Source of the DNA: Turnera subulata
Lineage: Eukaryota > Streptophyta > Magnoliopsida > Malpighiales > Passifloraceae
Assembly: GCA_028386065.3 (NCBI GenBank)
Contig: JAKUCV010000198.1
Coordinates: forward strand, 18,955 to 82,954
DNA length: 64,000 bases
Direction of reading: 5' to 3'
Positions 1 through 11,100 of this stretch are shown piece by piece (positions within the stretch are counted from its first letter, which is position 1; each line of letters opens with the position of its first letter). Position numbers and translations under genes: made by a program. The notes beneath the pieces were generated by a model. The model ran no database searches, was not told where the DNA came from, and saw only the letters and a list, made by a program, of their open reading frames with translations.

Positions 1-549
1 ATTATAGATATTTTTTTGTCCGGACGGGACACGACTGCATAATTGAATTATGCAGCCGCCTTTTTCCTATGTGCATGTGAGGGTATGTTCCCTCCTGTGA
101 AGCCTGTGACCCTGCGCGTTTTATTCTTGCTCGTACCCATCACCGTCTGCAAAACACACCAAACCACCCAGCTTCACCAACTCTTTTTCCTCCTGCAAAC
201 CACAAAATTCTCCTTCATTGTTTCTGCAAAAAAACCCAGTTTCTTCCTTCACTAGAACCAGGAAAAAAAGAAAAAGAAAAGAAAGAAGAAAAAAAATAAA
301 AATAAATAGAACAAACAACCCGAGCCACCACACACCGCCGGCCACCATCAACCACCCGGCAGCAACCACCTCCACACAAGCCACCGCCGCCTTCGCCGCC
401 CGATTTCGCTGCAAATCCGCCTCCTTACCTCGATGCCTTGCTCAGCCCTGCACCACCGACGACGCCGAGCCACGACAGCAGCGATTCGTGCCTCCTCGTC
501 GCCACCTCCAGCCCGCATCTGCAGCCACCAGCGAGCCGCCCTCGCCTGC
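1..549 (+). repeat. LTR fragment (gypsy-type), left part cut by window edge
   Basis: This matches, with divergence, the first-kilobase segment of the LTRs at 33727, 40743 and 62875: a 'gtccgga...gac' block, 'ctgca..attga' and a cytosine-rich proline-codon-like stretch. It stops abruptly at 549, where the minus-strand element begins with its terminal TG...CA structure. The ORFs in it are low-complexity and not conserved, so I do not call them genes. Orientation follows from alignment to the 62875 copy. Confidence 0.6.
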
Positions 550-3500
550 TGAAGCGCCCGTATCCCGATTTTTTTAGAAATAAAACAATTAAATAAAAGG
601 AATTTACCAAAATACCCTTGAAACCTGGGATACTTAAACTAATGCCTCGACCCACAAACATCATCCATAAATACTTTTTTTTTTTTTTACACCGAGATGT
701 CATAAAATGTAAGGGAATAAACCAGCTTAATAAGTCATAAATCAACCCGGCAAAGCGCTGAAATAATATTACAAATCAGGTCCCGGCAAACTGCCAACAA
801 AGTAATGAACCAATTATGACATCTCAAAATAAGTCCTAGGCAGCGGAAGAAGAATGACATAAAATCGTGATAGAGAAAACAACATGCATATGGGTTCTAT
901 GGATCCAACCGAGAGATGATGCACAACTACCTGCTGAGGTATCAGCGTCTGAACTCCGAGTCGAAAGATAGAGGCAAAATCAACACGCTAACTAAGGTCT
1001 GAAAAACAACGGTGGCGATTATGTGAGTCACCTACTCAGTGATCATTAAAAGTCTATGTACACAAGAAAAGTGAAGTCATGCTCGTGGGGTGAGTTGTTC
1101 ACGAACACAAGTATAGCATACAAGCAATATTAGGATCACACACCAACACATAGTCATCTTTTCGCATTATTGTATTTATTGTTTAGTTTCAACGTATTTT
1201 GTTATTATTCTGGGCCCTCTACTGTGAGTCAAGTCTCGGTAGCGTATCTGATCAGATCCGGGTGTGAAACCCAAGTGTCAAACCTCAGAAGGGGTAGATT
1301 CTGAGGTCAAAAACCACCGATAAACCTCGAGTGGCCGCTAGCTCCCTGAGGGTGTGCTCAGACACACCTAACTGGTGCAAGTCTTCCAGGGGTGCACCTA
1401 CCTTCCCCTGGGATAACCATGCTAAACCGCATAAAGTGACCCGAGGGTACCCAACCCTCCCTCAGGGCTACCGGTCGACTTCACAATAGAATTTAGTATT
1501 TTATTCTTAGTTGTTCTTTACAGTTCTGTGTGCCATACATTATGTTTTCCAGGGATGTGTGAACTTTATGTATTATTCTCATATACGGGCCTTTGGCCCA
1601 TAACCTCACACTATCGCCAAAACATAATAACATGTTATATTCCATAGCAATTACTTATACCGAAATTAGATATGTGAGAGCAAACAGGCACATAATTCCA
1701 ATCACTGCATGTAGCAAACAAGGCAAGTAAACTAACTAACCACACCAACATGCATTCACAAAACATATGTAAAAGACTTGTAATGTCACCTCGAAAAGTT
1801 GATTATGACTTCTCCTCGAGCCCGACTCCCCAGCTCCTGAGGTATTACCCGTGCCTGAATACCGGCATATAAAATAATCACTAAACAATTTAAAACGTAA
1901 AAATCGTGCATGTATGCTTAGGGTATACTCAATCCGAATAATACCCTACCTTCCCATAACTATCCGATTAAGAAATCTCCGAGTCTAAGTTCATAAACAG
2001 GTTCCCGGGCCTAAGGCTCACTTCTTTAAGTCCATACTAACGAATTATCCAATTGGGCTTCAAGCTCGTTCCTTAAAGTCCATAACTTATTTAATTATTA
2101 TTAGGCCTTAAGTCCAAATCTTTAAGTCCATAAAAATATTCTAAGCTTTATAATTATTTTATTGGGCCTGGGCCCGGTTTTCCTAAACATCGTTCTAAAG
2201 TTGTTTCCGAGCCCCAGAGTTGATCAGCCTAAAACTCTATCCGTGTCGGTAAGTCTTCCGGCCACACTCTCTAACTCCCCACTCTCGATAATCCACTAAT
2301 CTCATACAGAAATAAAAGTATATACACCCACTAAATCCATTAAAACATATACAAACGAAACCGGGACTAAACTGGAAATAAATACCGTTTAGTAGTCGAA
2401 GAAGGAAAGTATGTTCTGCTGGACAGAACCCGAGCCCTTGCCGGAAAATTCCCGAGCCTCTCCGGATTTCGGTCAACCTCGCCGGAAAAACCCCCGAGTG
2501 CAAAGCTGGATTCAGGATACCCAAACCACTGCCTTCCACCAACAACACCAACACGAGACACACCACGAACTGCAATCCAAAAACCAGCCCGCCAAACCAA
2601 AAGCTTACCAACCACATGCATTAATCGAAATGAAGGAGGAGAAAAGGACTTGGAACTCTTACCGGAAAAGAATCTGTTGTTCAATGCAAGCTCGCCCAGT
2701 TTGCAGAACAGCAACAACTCGACCTCGAACACACCACCGTCAATTCGCAACCCTCTGCTTGGAACCAAATCGAACTGCTCAAAACCGCTAGAACAACCAC
2801 GTCCACCGACCAACCCAACACAGTCCAAAGCCAATCACCGGCCACCAGCAACAACCACCAACCCGAACCCAGATCGTCCGCCAACGACCACAACAAGCCG
2901 ACAACCAGCAGCATAACCCGATTAATCATAACTCGAGAAAGCAAGGACAAATAGAGGAAGAGGAAACAGGGAGGAAGGGGAAAGTGAGGTCAGTGGCTTA
3001 CCAACACAGTGACGACACGCGACGGTGACACTCGAGCTCGACCCTCGAGTTCTCCGTCCAGTGGGTCGTCGGTTGGTGTTTTTTGCCTCCGACCTTGATG
3101 TAGCAAAGAGCCGTCTCCCTGGCTTGTGGGTTAGTGAAATCAAAGGAGGAAGGAGAGGAATAGATGATGGCGGCAGTGGATTTGTGTCTCAACGACGGTG
3201 ACACGGAAAGGAGAGGAGAGAAGGTATGGTGGTGGCGACGGTTTTTGTGTGAAGGAGGAGAGGAGACGAGATGGTGTGGGTGATGGTGGACGGGTGTGAA
3301 ATTGAAAAGAGAAGGAAAGGAAGAGATAAGTAAAGAAAGAGGGAGAGATGGTTGGGTATCATGCCATTGATGGCATGATTGGAGCAGATTGTGGGAGACA
3401 AAGCCGTTGAAGGCAGTGGTGGAAAGGAAGAAACAGGAAGAGAAGGGAGAAAAAAAAAGAAAAAGAAGAAGAAAGAGGGGGTGCCTAGGGCTTGACCCAA

Positions 3501-3782
3501 CCGGCCAAAACGACGTGTCGTTTGGCTTGGCTTGGTCAACCCGCCCAGGTTGACCCATCCCTAGGGGTTGTTTTTTTTTTCCTCTAACCCAAAACGACGT
3601 AGTTTAAACTAAAACTACGATTAACTTCGTGTTTCATCCAGAAACGCATTTTACATCCGACGAAACTCAAACACGACATATTACCCACTCAAAATTAATA
3701 ACTCCAAGGAAAATAAATTTTATTTCCGTCACCAGAATCTTTTTTTTTTAAAATTAAAGATACGAAAAATCGGGGCGTTACA
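550..3782 (-). repeat. 3.2 kb LTR of a minus-strand gypsy-type element
   Basis: On the minus strand it starts TGTAACGCCCCG (ending at 3782) and finishes GGGCGCTTCA (at 550), the canonical TG...CA ends. Its inner blocks match the plus-strand solo LTR at 8136-11468: 'cagtagagggcc', 'cagcaggt', 'cttccgctg' and the palindromic AACGACGT motif. A polypurine tract lies directly outside 3782, so this is the 3' LTR of an element whose body runs rightward in plus coordinates. The 5' partner LTR is not in the window. No host gene was seen inside. Confidence 0.75.
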
Positions 3783-3822
3783 GTCTTACCCACCTTAAAA
3801 GAATTTCGTCCTCGAAATTCAA
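3783..3822 (-). other. Polypurine tract / element 3' end signature
   Basis: On the minus strand this reads gaatttcgaggacgaaattc, then ttttaaggtgggtaagac, immediately before the LTR. This arrangement is typical of plant Ty3/gypsy elements, where it lies just after the coding region and primes plus-strand DNA synthesis. It fixes the orientation of the element as minus. Confidence 0.7.
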
Positions 3823-3918
3823 TCATCATATCCGTTGGTCCTACCATGGTAAGCTTCTGGTATACTCTGAATCAACACGAGATGCCGTTCTTACCACTAT
3901 GCGATATCTCATTCCCCT

Positions 3919-3928
3919 TATAAAAAAC
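3919..3928 (+). promoter_or_regulatory. TATA-like box upstream of antisense ORF 1
   Basis: TTATAAAAAA lies about 35 bases before the ATG at 3963, on the strand opposite to the host retroelement. Such a position suits a TATA box only if the 5' leader is very short. The equivalent site in the second copy (near 40590) has lost the TATA, so the assignment is weak. Confidence 0.35.
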
Positions 3929-3962
3929 CGATCGTTATAACCTGGCAATCTCGCTCTCGGTC

Positions 3963-4352
3963 ATGGATTCTCCCATAAGAACCAGGACTACCTCTGACTC
4001 AGAGGAGCTGAGCTATACCGGTGGTGTGAATCCCTTCATGACAGACTCCGATGAAGAACCTCCAAAGAAACGCTTTAAGACGAACATCATCGGTCTCAAG
4101 GAACATATGGTCGTCTCCAGAAGACGGCGAAAGAAACCTGTCGGCAAGGAGGAGCCATCTGGTCGTAAGGATGCTGATGATAGGAAGGGCAAGGCAACTG
4201 CTCCAAGCGATACCCCACTGCAGACACTGACGCAACTGAACACTTCAATGAAGAAGGCCAGCTCGGCGGTGATGCAGATCAAACTGGCGTGTACGGGACT
4301 CTCCGCTCAGATTGAGATCATACAAAAACTTGTAAAAGATCTAGAGAAGTAA
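3963..4352 (+). CDS. Antisense ORF 1 of an LTR element: charged, probably nuclear protein
   Basis: This 129-residue ORF is intact and starts at the only early ATG. I do not recognise its family. The N-terminus is Ser/Thr/Asp-rich (TRTTSDSEE), followed by basic clusters PPKKRFK (about residues 34-40) and RRRRKK that look like nuclear localisation signals, a Lys/Asp-rich linker, and a C-terminal helical segment (about 80-129) with heptad-like hydrophobics ending QKLVKDLEK. A homologue of 125 residues, with the same start, NLS and C-terminal helix, lies at 40178-40555 in another LTR element, again antisense to the LTRs. Conservation of frame across two diverged copies supports real coding. Transcription orientation is opposite to the carrier. 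A transcription-factor-like or DNA-binding role is only a guess. Confidence 0.6.
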   Translation: MDSPIRTRTTSDSEELSYTGGVNPFMTDSDEEPPKKRFKTNIIGLKEHMVVSRRRRKKPVGKEEPSGRKDADDRKGKATAPSDTPLQTLTQLNTSMKKASSAVMQIKLACTGLSAQIEIIQKLVKDLEK

Positions 4353-5188
4353 GTAACCCCATAGGGTACCCCTTCTCTGTTGTAAAAATCTTATGAAGAA
4401 TAAATAAACAAGCTTTTTCCTTTATAAACAATTCTCTCTTTATAATATAAATTTTATGTTAAATGGAAAACAAAACATTTTAAGGCAAAAGAAAACCAAT
4501 AAGAAGGAAATAAAATTAAACATAAAGATGTTAAAAATGGAACCAACAAAAGGAAGTAAAACCAACATAAAGAAATTAAAAACAAACAAAACTCTTTTTT
4601 CATGATCAGCATTCTAGATCGATCGTACACGTCCTCAAACTCAAGAAAAAAAAAAACAACTCGTATAGCCGACGGAGATATCGATTCTCCTTGTGAAAAC
4701 GACATCGGTTAACTCGCAAGGCGATGATCACGATAACGTCCTGTGTCCCTCGAAAGAAACGTTATCCACCTGTCCACAAGCCAAAAACGTCTTCCAGATA
4801 TCGTGCCCCTCTATGACGTCCCTGTCGCACATGAACTCTACTCGAGGTATGGTCCCATCAATCTAGCCACAACGGTCACAAATGCATGTGATAAAAGATG
4901 TAGAAAAATATAAAAAAACCATAAAAAGAAACGCCAAGATAGCCAGGGCGATAGAAAATTGTGAGATGGAAAAGAGCTGAAAAATACTTGCGTTTGTAGC
5001 CCGAAAAACATATAAAGTGATGAAGTAATAAATGAGGCAACGACAAAATTTTCAAAAGGCAACACCTTGAAGAATGAAAGCGGTTTGGAGTTTTGTGAAA
5101 AGAATCTACTTTTCCAATCTCCGAAAAATATTTAAAACTTTCCGAAAACGTGTGGGGGCTATACATTGAAAAAATAGAAATCCTTTTT

Positions 5189-5200
5189 TTCTATAAAAGG
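5189..5200 (+). promoter_or_regulatory. TATA box upstream of antisense ORF 2, conserved in both copies
   Basis: TCTATAAAAGG sits about 105 bases before the ATG at 5303/5306. The homologous position of the second cassette (plus coordinates 37651-37660) reads the same on its minus strand. Conservation between two diverged copies, with similar spacing to the ATG, supports a genuine antisense promoter. Confidence 0.5.
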
Positions 5201-5302
5201 CGAAACGGTGGAAAGCGAAACCATAAAGCATTTTAAAGCAACAAATCGCTAAGGCAAAAGAAACCACAATACTCAGAAAAACAAAACCAACGCGTCCAAA
5301 AC

Positions 5303-6115
5303 ATGATGCCTGCTCCATCATCCGTCATCTTTGTCGAAGGTGCCTCCCTAGGCAGAAGAAACCGGCTGGCCTACAGCATGATCAACGAACGTCCGGAGGA
5401 ACTACCGAACGAGCTCGGCAGGATGCCCAGTCTGGTCTTTGTCGAAGAACTCTACTCGTCGAGGTTCTTCATCACTCCTATAGAAGAGACGTTCTTCCTA
5501 GAGGACCGAGGCACCCTGAGGACCTCCTTCTACGGCTCGGCGAATTTCGTCATGTTTTTCATCTCTGAAAGACTTTAGGAATTCAACCTAGAGCCCACTT
5601 GCCATTTCCTGTACCAAGGCACCTACTACCAGCTCTCGATGGCTGCCCAGAGCATGCCCAGAGTAACTCGGTTACCTCCAACTTAGCCAAAGGCCCGACT
5701 GCTGGTGTGGAACTGCAGAGGAATCGGTAGGGGTTCCCAGGAGTTCTCGCGTACCCTGAGGGACCTGAAGAACCAGTACAAGCCCAACATGGTTCTTCTC
5801 ACGGAGACCCAGTGGCAGCCTGGAGACGATCACGGTGTCATCCCACTACGGTTTCCTCCAGCAAACCGGTTCGAGTTTCCTGGCCAGAACAATAGGGGCG
5901 GCATGTGGTTCTCATGGGACGACAGCATCAGGTCAACATCAATAATGACCCCAATAGCTTCAGGGTCAATGTCGTACCGAGAAGATGAATGTTTTTTTTT
6001 GTTGTTTTGTTTTTTTATAATACAATGTAATTTTAATGTTTGTAATATTAATATTAGTGATATTAATAATATTTATGTTTCCGCTCATTTATGGCATCAA
6101 TTTTCACTTATATGA
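5303..6115 (+). pseudogene. Antisense ORF 2: unknown N-domain plus start of endonuclease/exonuclease/phosphatase fold
   Basis: One frame runs from the ATG at 5303 (homologue start at 5306) through 6115 but is broken by two in-frame TAG codons, near 5576 and 5684. The second copy at 37027-37539 has sense codons at both places (CAA and TGG). The first ~125 residues (MPAPSSV..., GRRNRLAYS, SLVFVEELYSS, FYGSANFVMFF) are unrecognised. Next comes LLVWNCRGIGR and PNMVLLTETQ, the first two motifs of the endonuclease/exonuclease/phosphatase superfamily as in LINE ORF2 proteins, then GGMWFSW. Catalytic GDFN and SDH motifs are absent, so nuclease activity is unlikely. The 3' part degenerates into an AT-rich tail from about 5990. 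Confidence 0.55.
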
Positions 6116-6229
6116 ATGTTCCACTAAACTAGCATTGACAACGTTCCACTCTCATTAAAAATTCGTCCTCGAAATTTACATGGTAAAATAACAAAAAAAC
6201 AAAACAAAAGTGAAACCTCTCGAGACATC

Positions 6230-7075
6230 TCATTCCTCTGGGGCGTCGGTAGCTTCCTCCAGAGTGATAGAGTACACCCTAGGAGTTGCAGCAGATCGAG
6301 TAGCACCTCCGTGGCTCGGAGCTCCAGAAGTCCCACAACTTCCTCCCTGGTGCCCACCACCCTTGTTCGGACCAGAAGGAACTGTACCATCAGCCACAGA
6401 GTTCTGTACGGTATACTAGAACCCACTACCACCACTATCTCGAATCCTCTTGTAACACTCCGACTTATGGTGTCCCTGCTTCTCGCAATATTAACATATA
6501 GTAGGAGGTCTTGTCCAAGGACCCCGCCCCTGAGATCCAAACTGATAAGACCTTCCCCCCGAAGACCTGCCCGGTCCACCTTGATAATTCTGCCCTCGGG
6601 ACTTCTTCGAACCTTGGTAGGAAGAACCCTGTCGACTCATGTAACTTGCATCACCAGAATCAGATTGTTGCCTTTTTTGTCCAGACACTGTTGATTGCTT
6701 CCCCCGCTCGGCTGCCCGAGCCTCCTGCCCGATCAACTGAATCCTCTCAGCATCAAAAGCAGCCTCACAAACTGCCTCCCAAGTCCGGTGTCTCCCACCA
6801 GCCACTACTATCGCCAACTCGCGGCGCAGAGCGTCAACAAACTGCCTACACTGAGTGACCTCATCGGGCACAAACTCCTTGGCGTAAGAGAGAAGGATAC
6901 AGAACCGGATCCTGAATGCAGAAACCGACTCATCGGGCCCTTGTTTCACCTCAAGAAACTGCTTTTTCTGGTCCTCCAGGAAGCCAACGGTAAGGAACTC
7001 CTTGTAGAATTTATCCTTGAAGTCTGCCCTTGGCATCTCCACTGGTCTAGGTAGGTTCGCAACAAGTCCCTGCAA
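6230..7075 (-). pseudogene. Ty3/gypsy gag remnant with zinc knuckle
   Basis: A retrotransposon gag domain covers residues 1-100 (KDKFYKEFL, FLEVKQG, FRIRF, FVDALRRELA), followed by a Ser/Gly/Gln-rich linker and a CCHC zinc knuckle. The knuckle is ICxYCEKQGHHKSEC, where x is a TAA stop at 6491-6493 (probably once CAA). A second nonsense codon (TAG) follows at about residue 218, and the frame then stays open to a TGA at 6230, ending ITLEEATDAPEE. The N-terminus is missing because the sequence joins a copia fragment at about 7080. In this family gag packages the element RNA. Here the frame ends without entering protease, so the carrier looks gag-only. Confidence 0.75.
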
Positions 7076-7079
7076 ACAA

Positions 7080-7670
7080 CTTTTTCAGAGGCCATTCGAA
7101 GTTCTGAAAGTAGCAGATGGAAAAAGGCAGTGGAGGAAGAGATGGAATCTCTTTAGAAGAACAAGACATGGAAGTTGACATAACTACCAAAGGGATATAA
7201 GACACTTGGATGCAAATGTGTATTTGCTAAAAAAGAAGGATTTCCTAACAAGAATAATATTCACTACAAGGCAAGGTTGGTGGCTAAAGGCTACACTCAA
7301 AAGGAGGGAAGTGATTATAATGAGGTATTTTCTCCAATTGTTAAACATTCCTCTGTTAGAATTTGTTACCCTTGGTAGCACAATTGAATTTAGAGCTAGC
7401 TCAACTTGATGTGAAGACCGCGTTCTTATACGGTGACTTGAGGAGGAAGTCTATATGTCTTAGCCAGATGGATGTAAAGTTGCTGGTAAAGAAAATTGGA
7501 TATGTAAACTAGACAAGTTGTTGTACGGATTGAAGCAATCACCTAAACAGTGATACAAACGATTTGACAAGTTTATGATGGATCAGAAGTACACAAGAAG
7601 CAAATACGACCATTGTGTATATTTGAGCAAACTTCAAGATGGGTCCTACATCTACCTATTTCCTAGTTGC
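7080..7670 (+). pseudogene. Ty1/copia reverse-transcriptase fragment
   Basis: Across shifting frames the plus strand encodes recognisable copia RT blocks: [52 protein letters not shown], then degenerate versions of the 'DVKTAFL.GDL' block, 'YGLKQS' and the 'RSKYDHCVY' block. Many stops and frameshifts make it non-functional. It ends just before the YVDD active-site motif would be expected, where the palindromic repeat tract begins. It is not part of the gag-bearing element to its left, which lies on the opposite strand. Confidence 0.8.
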
Positions 7671-7676
7671 ACTATA

Positions 7677-8135
7677 GGGGCATACCATACCCCAACTACA
7701 ATTGACTTTTAAGTTGTCGAGATGATTTATACACAAGGGGCATGTCATGTCCCGAGTTTTGATGATTCTATTTAATTGATGTTTTGAAAGGTCATGTCAT
7801 GCCCCGATGTTTGTTTAGTTGAGGCTGATTACAAAAGTTGTATACTAAGGGCATGCTTCACCCCATGTTGATTCTTCTAAGGGCATGTCATGCCCCAATT
7901 TTTGGTTGATTTTGAGTCGAAAATAGTTTTACACACCAAGGGTGGACCATGCCCGCATCATGAAATTGATTTTTGATTATGGGCATAAAATGCCCCGAGG
8001 TAGTTTTTGAATTAATGATTTTGACAGTTAGAGTCGATGACATGCCCTAAATCATTTGTAGAAAGATGTTGCTAGGGGCATGGTACCCCAACACTTGTTG
8101 ATAGTAGACTAGTGGGCATGACGTGCCCCGACTTT
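7677..8135. repeat. Array of imperfect palindromes built on GGGGCATG...CATGCCCC
   Basis: About ten units, spaced irregularly 30-60 bases apart, each have a 5-7 base inverted repeat (for example gggcatgtcatgccccaat near 7880 and gggcatgacgtgccccga near 8114), separated by AT-rich spacers containing 'ttgatt'. The array is interrupted by the solo LTR at 8136 and resumes after 11469. No ORF is supported. Confidence 0.7.
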
Positions 8136-11100
8136 TGTAACACCTCGAATTTCGGTATTTAATTTCTATGGATTTTTCGGAATTTTTGGAATTTAATTTC
8201 CAATTTTACCCTTGCACGATTTTCGGGAATTTTTGGTCAAAAAAAATTTATTATTAATTTATTTTTCCTTGAAAATATATCTTTTATGTGGAATAATCCT
8301 ATATCAGAATAAGGTTTTGGAATTAATTTGTGTTTCAAGGAGAAACACATGGCTTGATGTAGTTTTGCCTGATACTACGTCGTTTTAAGGGAGCTAAGGC
8401 ATAAAACTCAAGGTTTGGCTGCGTTTTGACCAAGGGAAGAGGGTTGACCGCGCCTAAGACCAAAATGACGTCGTTTTGGTCCCGGTCGAAATCAACCCTA
8501 ACCCTAGGGTATAAAAAGTAAACTTTTCACTCTCTCTCTCTTCTTTTCTTTCTTTTTTCTCCCGAAGTCAGTCGCTGCCGTCCTTTCTCTCTCGCTGCCA
8601 CCAACACGAACACCATCACCACCACACGCCACCTTCTTCTTCTCGTCGTGCCGCCGCTGCAGGTCCCTCAAGCCATCGCCGCCGGCCTGCTGAGTCGAGG
8701 GAGGGAGCCGTGGAGGCTTGGCTCGAGACCCATGCGTGGATTTGAATGCGACGGGGAGATGCTGACGTCGCCTTCTCGGTAAGCCCAAGTCTTCCATTCC
8801 TCTTTCTCTTTTCTTCTTTCTTGTTTCTGATGTGCGTGGAAGTTAACTCGGTAGGTTGGTTGATTGTTGCTCATGGTGGTGGATGCGATTAAATTTGCTG
8901 GGCTTGGAGATGGTGGTTCCGTGGGTTGGCGGTGTTCGGGCTTGTTGGCTGGTGTATGGATCCTACAGGGACGAGTGGTGCTGGAGCAGTGAGTTGCAAG
9001 TCTGAGTTTTGGGTGTCGGGTTACACGTACTCGGGTGGTTGTCCGCCGGTAGTGGGTTTTTGTGTCTCACGTTGCTATCGGGTCTGTGCTCCGGGTAAGC
9101 ATCCCGCACTCACGAGTCGTCCCTGATTCGTTTGATGTTTCATGGTTTTGTTTTGATGGAATTGTTGCTGGTCTTTGGGCTTTGGTGTAGAATTCTAGGC
9201 TTTTGGGTCTGGTCTTGTACGGGGCAGTGTTGTTTAATTTCTAGTAAGATTTCAGCAAAATATCGCTCTCTTGGCTTTCTTTAGGTTCTGCGGGCTTTGA
9301 ATTTTGGGGTAAATTGTTCAGTTGGGAGTTTCTGGGCATAGGGTGCTTGCTAGAAATTTATTTTGGGGTTGGCTGTTACTATAATTTGGCATCAAGTGGC
9401 ATAATGAAGTAGCAATTCTTGAAAATGTAATATACTGGATCGGCGGTTTGTTTTCAGAAGTAGTTGCTGAGTGTCTAATGAGTTTATTAAATCTTTGTTG
9501 TAAACCATGGTAAATTACGATTTTGGCTTTGGGCTTGGTTCAAAATTCTAGTAATAGCCTAGGTGGATAAGGTTCTACATTTATTGGAGAATGCTTGGGT
9601 TTTCATATAGTTTTACAAAGAGGACAGCGATATCATTAGTGTTATTGTTTGAGGGCTATCACATGGTGTATTGATGGGTAACCTGGTTGGGTTGTCCGAG
9701 ATTAGTGTGGAGGTACTTGTTGGGGCTTTAGGTGCTCTTGAAATTTGATGTGTCTTTTTGAGTTCTTCAACAATATATTAGCTAGACTTTACGCCCTCAC
9801 ACTTATAGAGTTAAACAATAATGCCTTGGGTTTCATGTGCCATGAGCCACTTTCAAGGTTATAAAATAAGTTTTAGTTTTCAAACATTGTTTTGAATGAG
9901 TAATTGGAAGGGGATTCTAATCTTTAACTGTGCCATGTCAGGACAATGATTGTCGTTCGTAGTCTACTAGTAAATATATAGTGTGCATGTTTTCATCTTT
10001 GTGGTACAATTTGCGTGCGCATCTGTGTGACTTCGTCTCTATATTTAGGCCTTGGTTGCAAGGGAGTGGCAGCAAGACAAACCGCTAGTTTCTAAGGCGA
10101 TACTAATGGCCAGGTGAGGACTTATAAACTCTGGTATGCCATTACTGCCCACAATGCTCTGGTTGATGGTCATGGGTAAATGACATGATAAATTCTTGTT
10201 TCTATCAAACGTTGTTTGTCTGGGTGCTTGTTGTGTTGTATGCTCTTGTCTGCTCTAGTTGCCATGCTGGTGTTATATTTTCTTATTGTGTGCTAGTTAT
10301 ATGATATGATACCTATGATGGTTGTCATCATGTTTTGAGTACTTGAGATGTACTGATAGAAAAGGAGCACACATGGTACAAGAATTGTTAAAGAGCATAC
10401 AACTACTTTATACATAATACATTAACAACTTACTAAACTGGTAAACTAAAAGATAAATAATTTCTGTTGTGGGGCTGTTGACCTGTAGCACCGAGCGAGG
10501 GAGAGGGTACCCCTCGGGTCCTGTATTTATAGTGAGTTGTACTCACAGAGACAGCGACGAGGGGATAGATGGGTACGCCCCTCGATAGTATATTAGTGAG
10601 AGTACCCCTCACAGAGCCGGCGACTTGGGGATAGATGGGTGTGCCCTAAGGTTCTTGTATTATGTATTCTTTAAGGAGAGCACACCTCCTAGAGCTGTCG
10701 GCCACTTGGTTGTTAGTGATTTTTCACTTGTCGGAACTTACCCATTCCGGTGTACTGATATATGTATATGGTTTATGTTTGGGCAAATGCCCTGGGGAGC
10801 TGGCCAGTCGCTACCGCGCCCGACGCACACAGTAGAGGGCCCTAATAATAAAATATACAACCCTTATAAAATTGAAGAATTATGTTCATAGTAAGACGAT
10901 GAAGTACATATGTCAGATAAAAGTTTGTTGACGACTTGTGATGTGCACTGTTGATGACATTCTTTGTACACTGTGAAATTTATTGCCATGTACCAGTGTA
11001 TTCGTGGTTGACTTGTACATGTGTATATCTTGGTTTATTTGTTTATGGTGAGACAATAGTTGGTCTCACCCCTCACGTCTTTTACAGGTTAACTGTTCGT

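Larger units (their letters stand above)
3783..7078 (-). mobile_element. Internal domain of a non-autonomous gypsy-type element, 5' truncated
   Basis: Read on the minus strand, the order is: N-terminally truncated gag (7075-6230), a second 'gaggacgaat' signature (about 6180-6150), an antisense two-ORF cassette (6115-3963), polypurine tract, then the 3' LTR. No protease, reverse transcriptase or integrase is recognisable between gag and the cassette. The left-hand order matches the element at 33727-46679, which carries the same cassette but no gag. The right end joins a copia fragment near 7080, so the element is broken there. Confidence 0.65.

Noticed and set aside
218..577. 119-residue ORF rich in Pro, Ala and Thr
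   Set aside because: It spans the junction between two transposons at 549/550 and is composed of leader-type repeat sequence.
2367..3558. Several ORFs of 120-186 residues within the LTR at 550-3782
   Set aside because: They lie in LTR sequence, overlap each other on both strands and have no recognisable domain.
7677..8135. Possible CRISPR-like array of palindromic repeats
   Set aside because: Spacing is irregular, repeats are imperfect, spacers are not unique, and the context is a plant retroelement.
8504..9126. ORFs near the TATA box of the solo LTR
   Set aside because: They are in the transcribed leader of an LTR, and the counterparts in the 550-3782 LTR are not conserved in frame.
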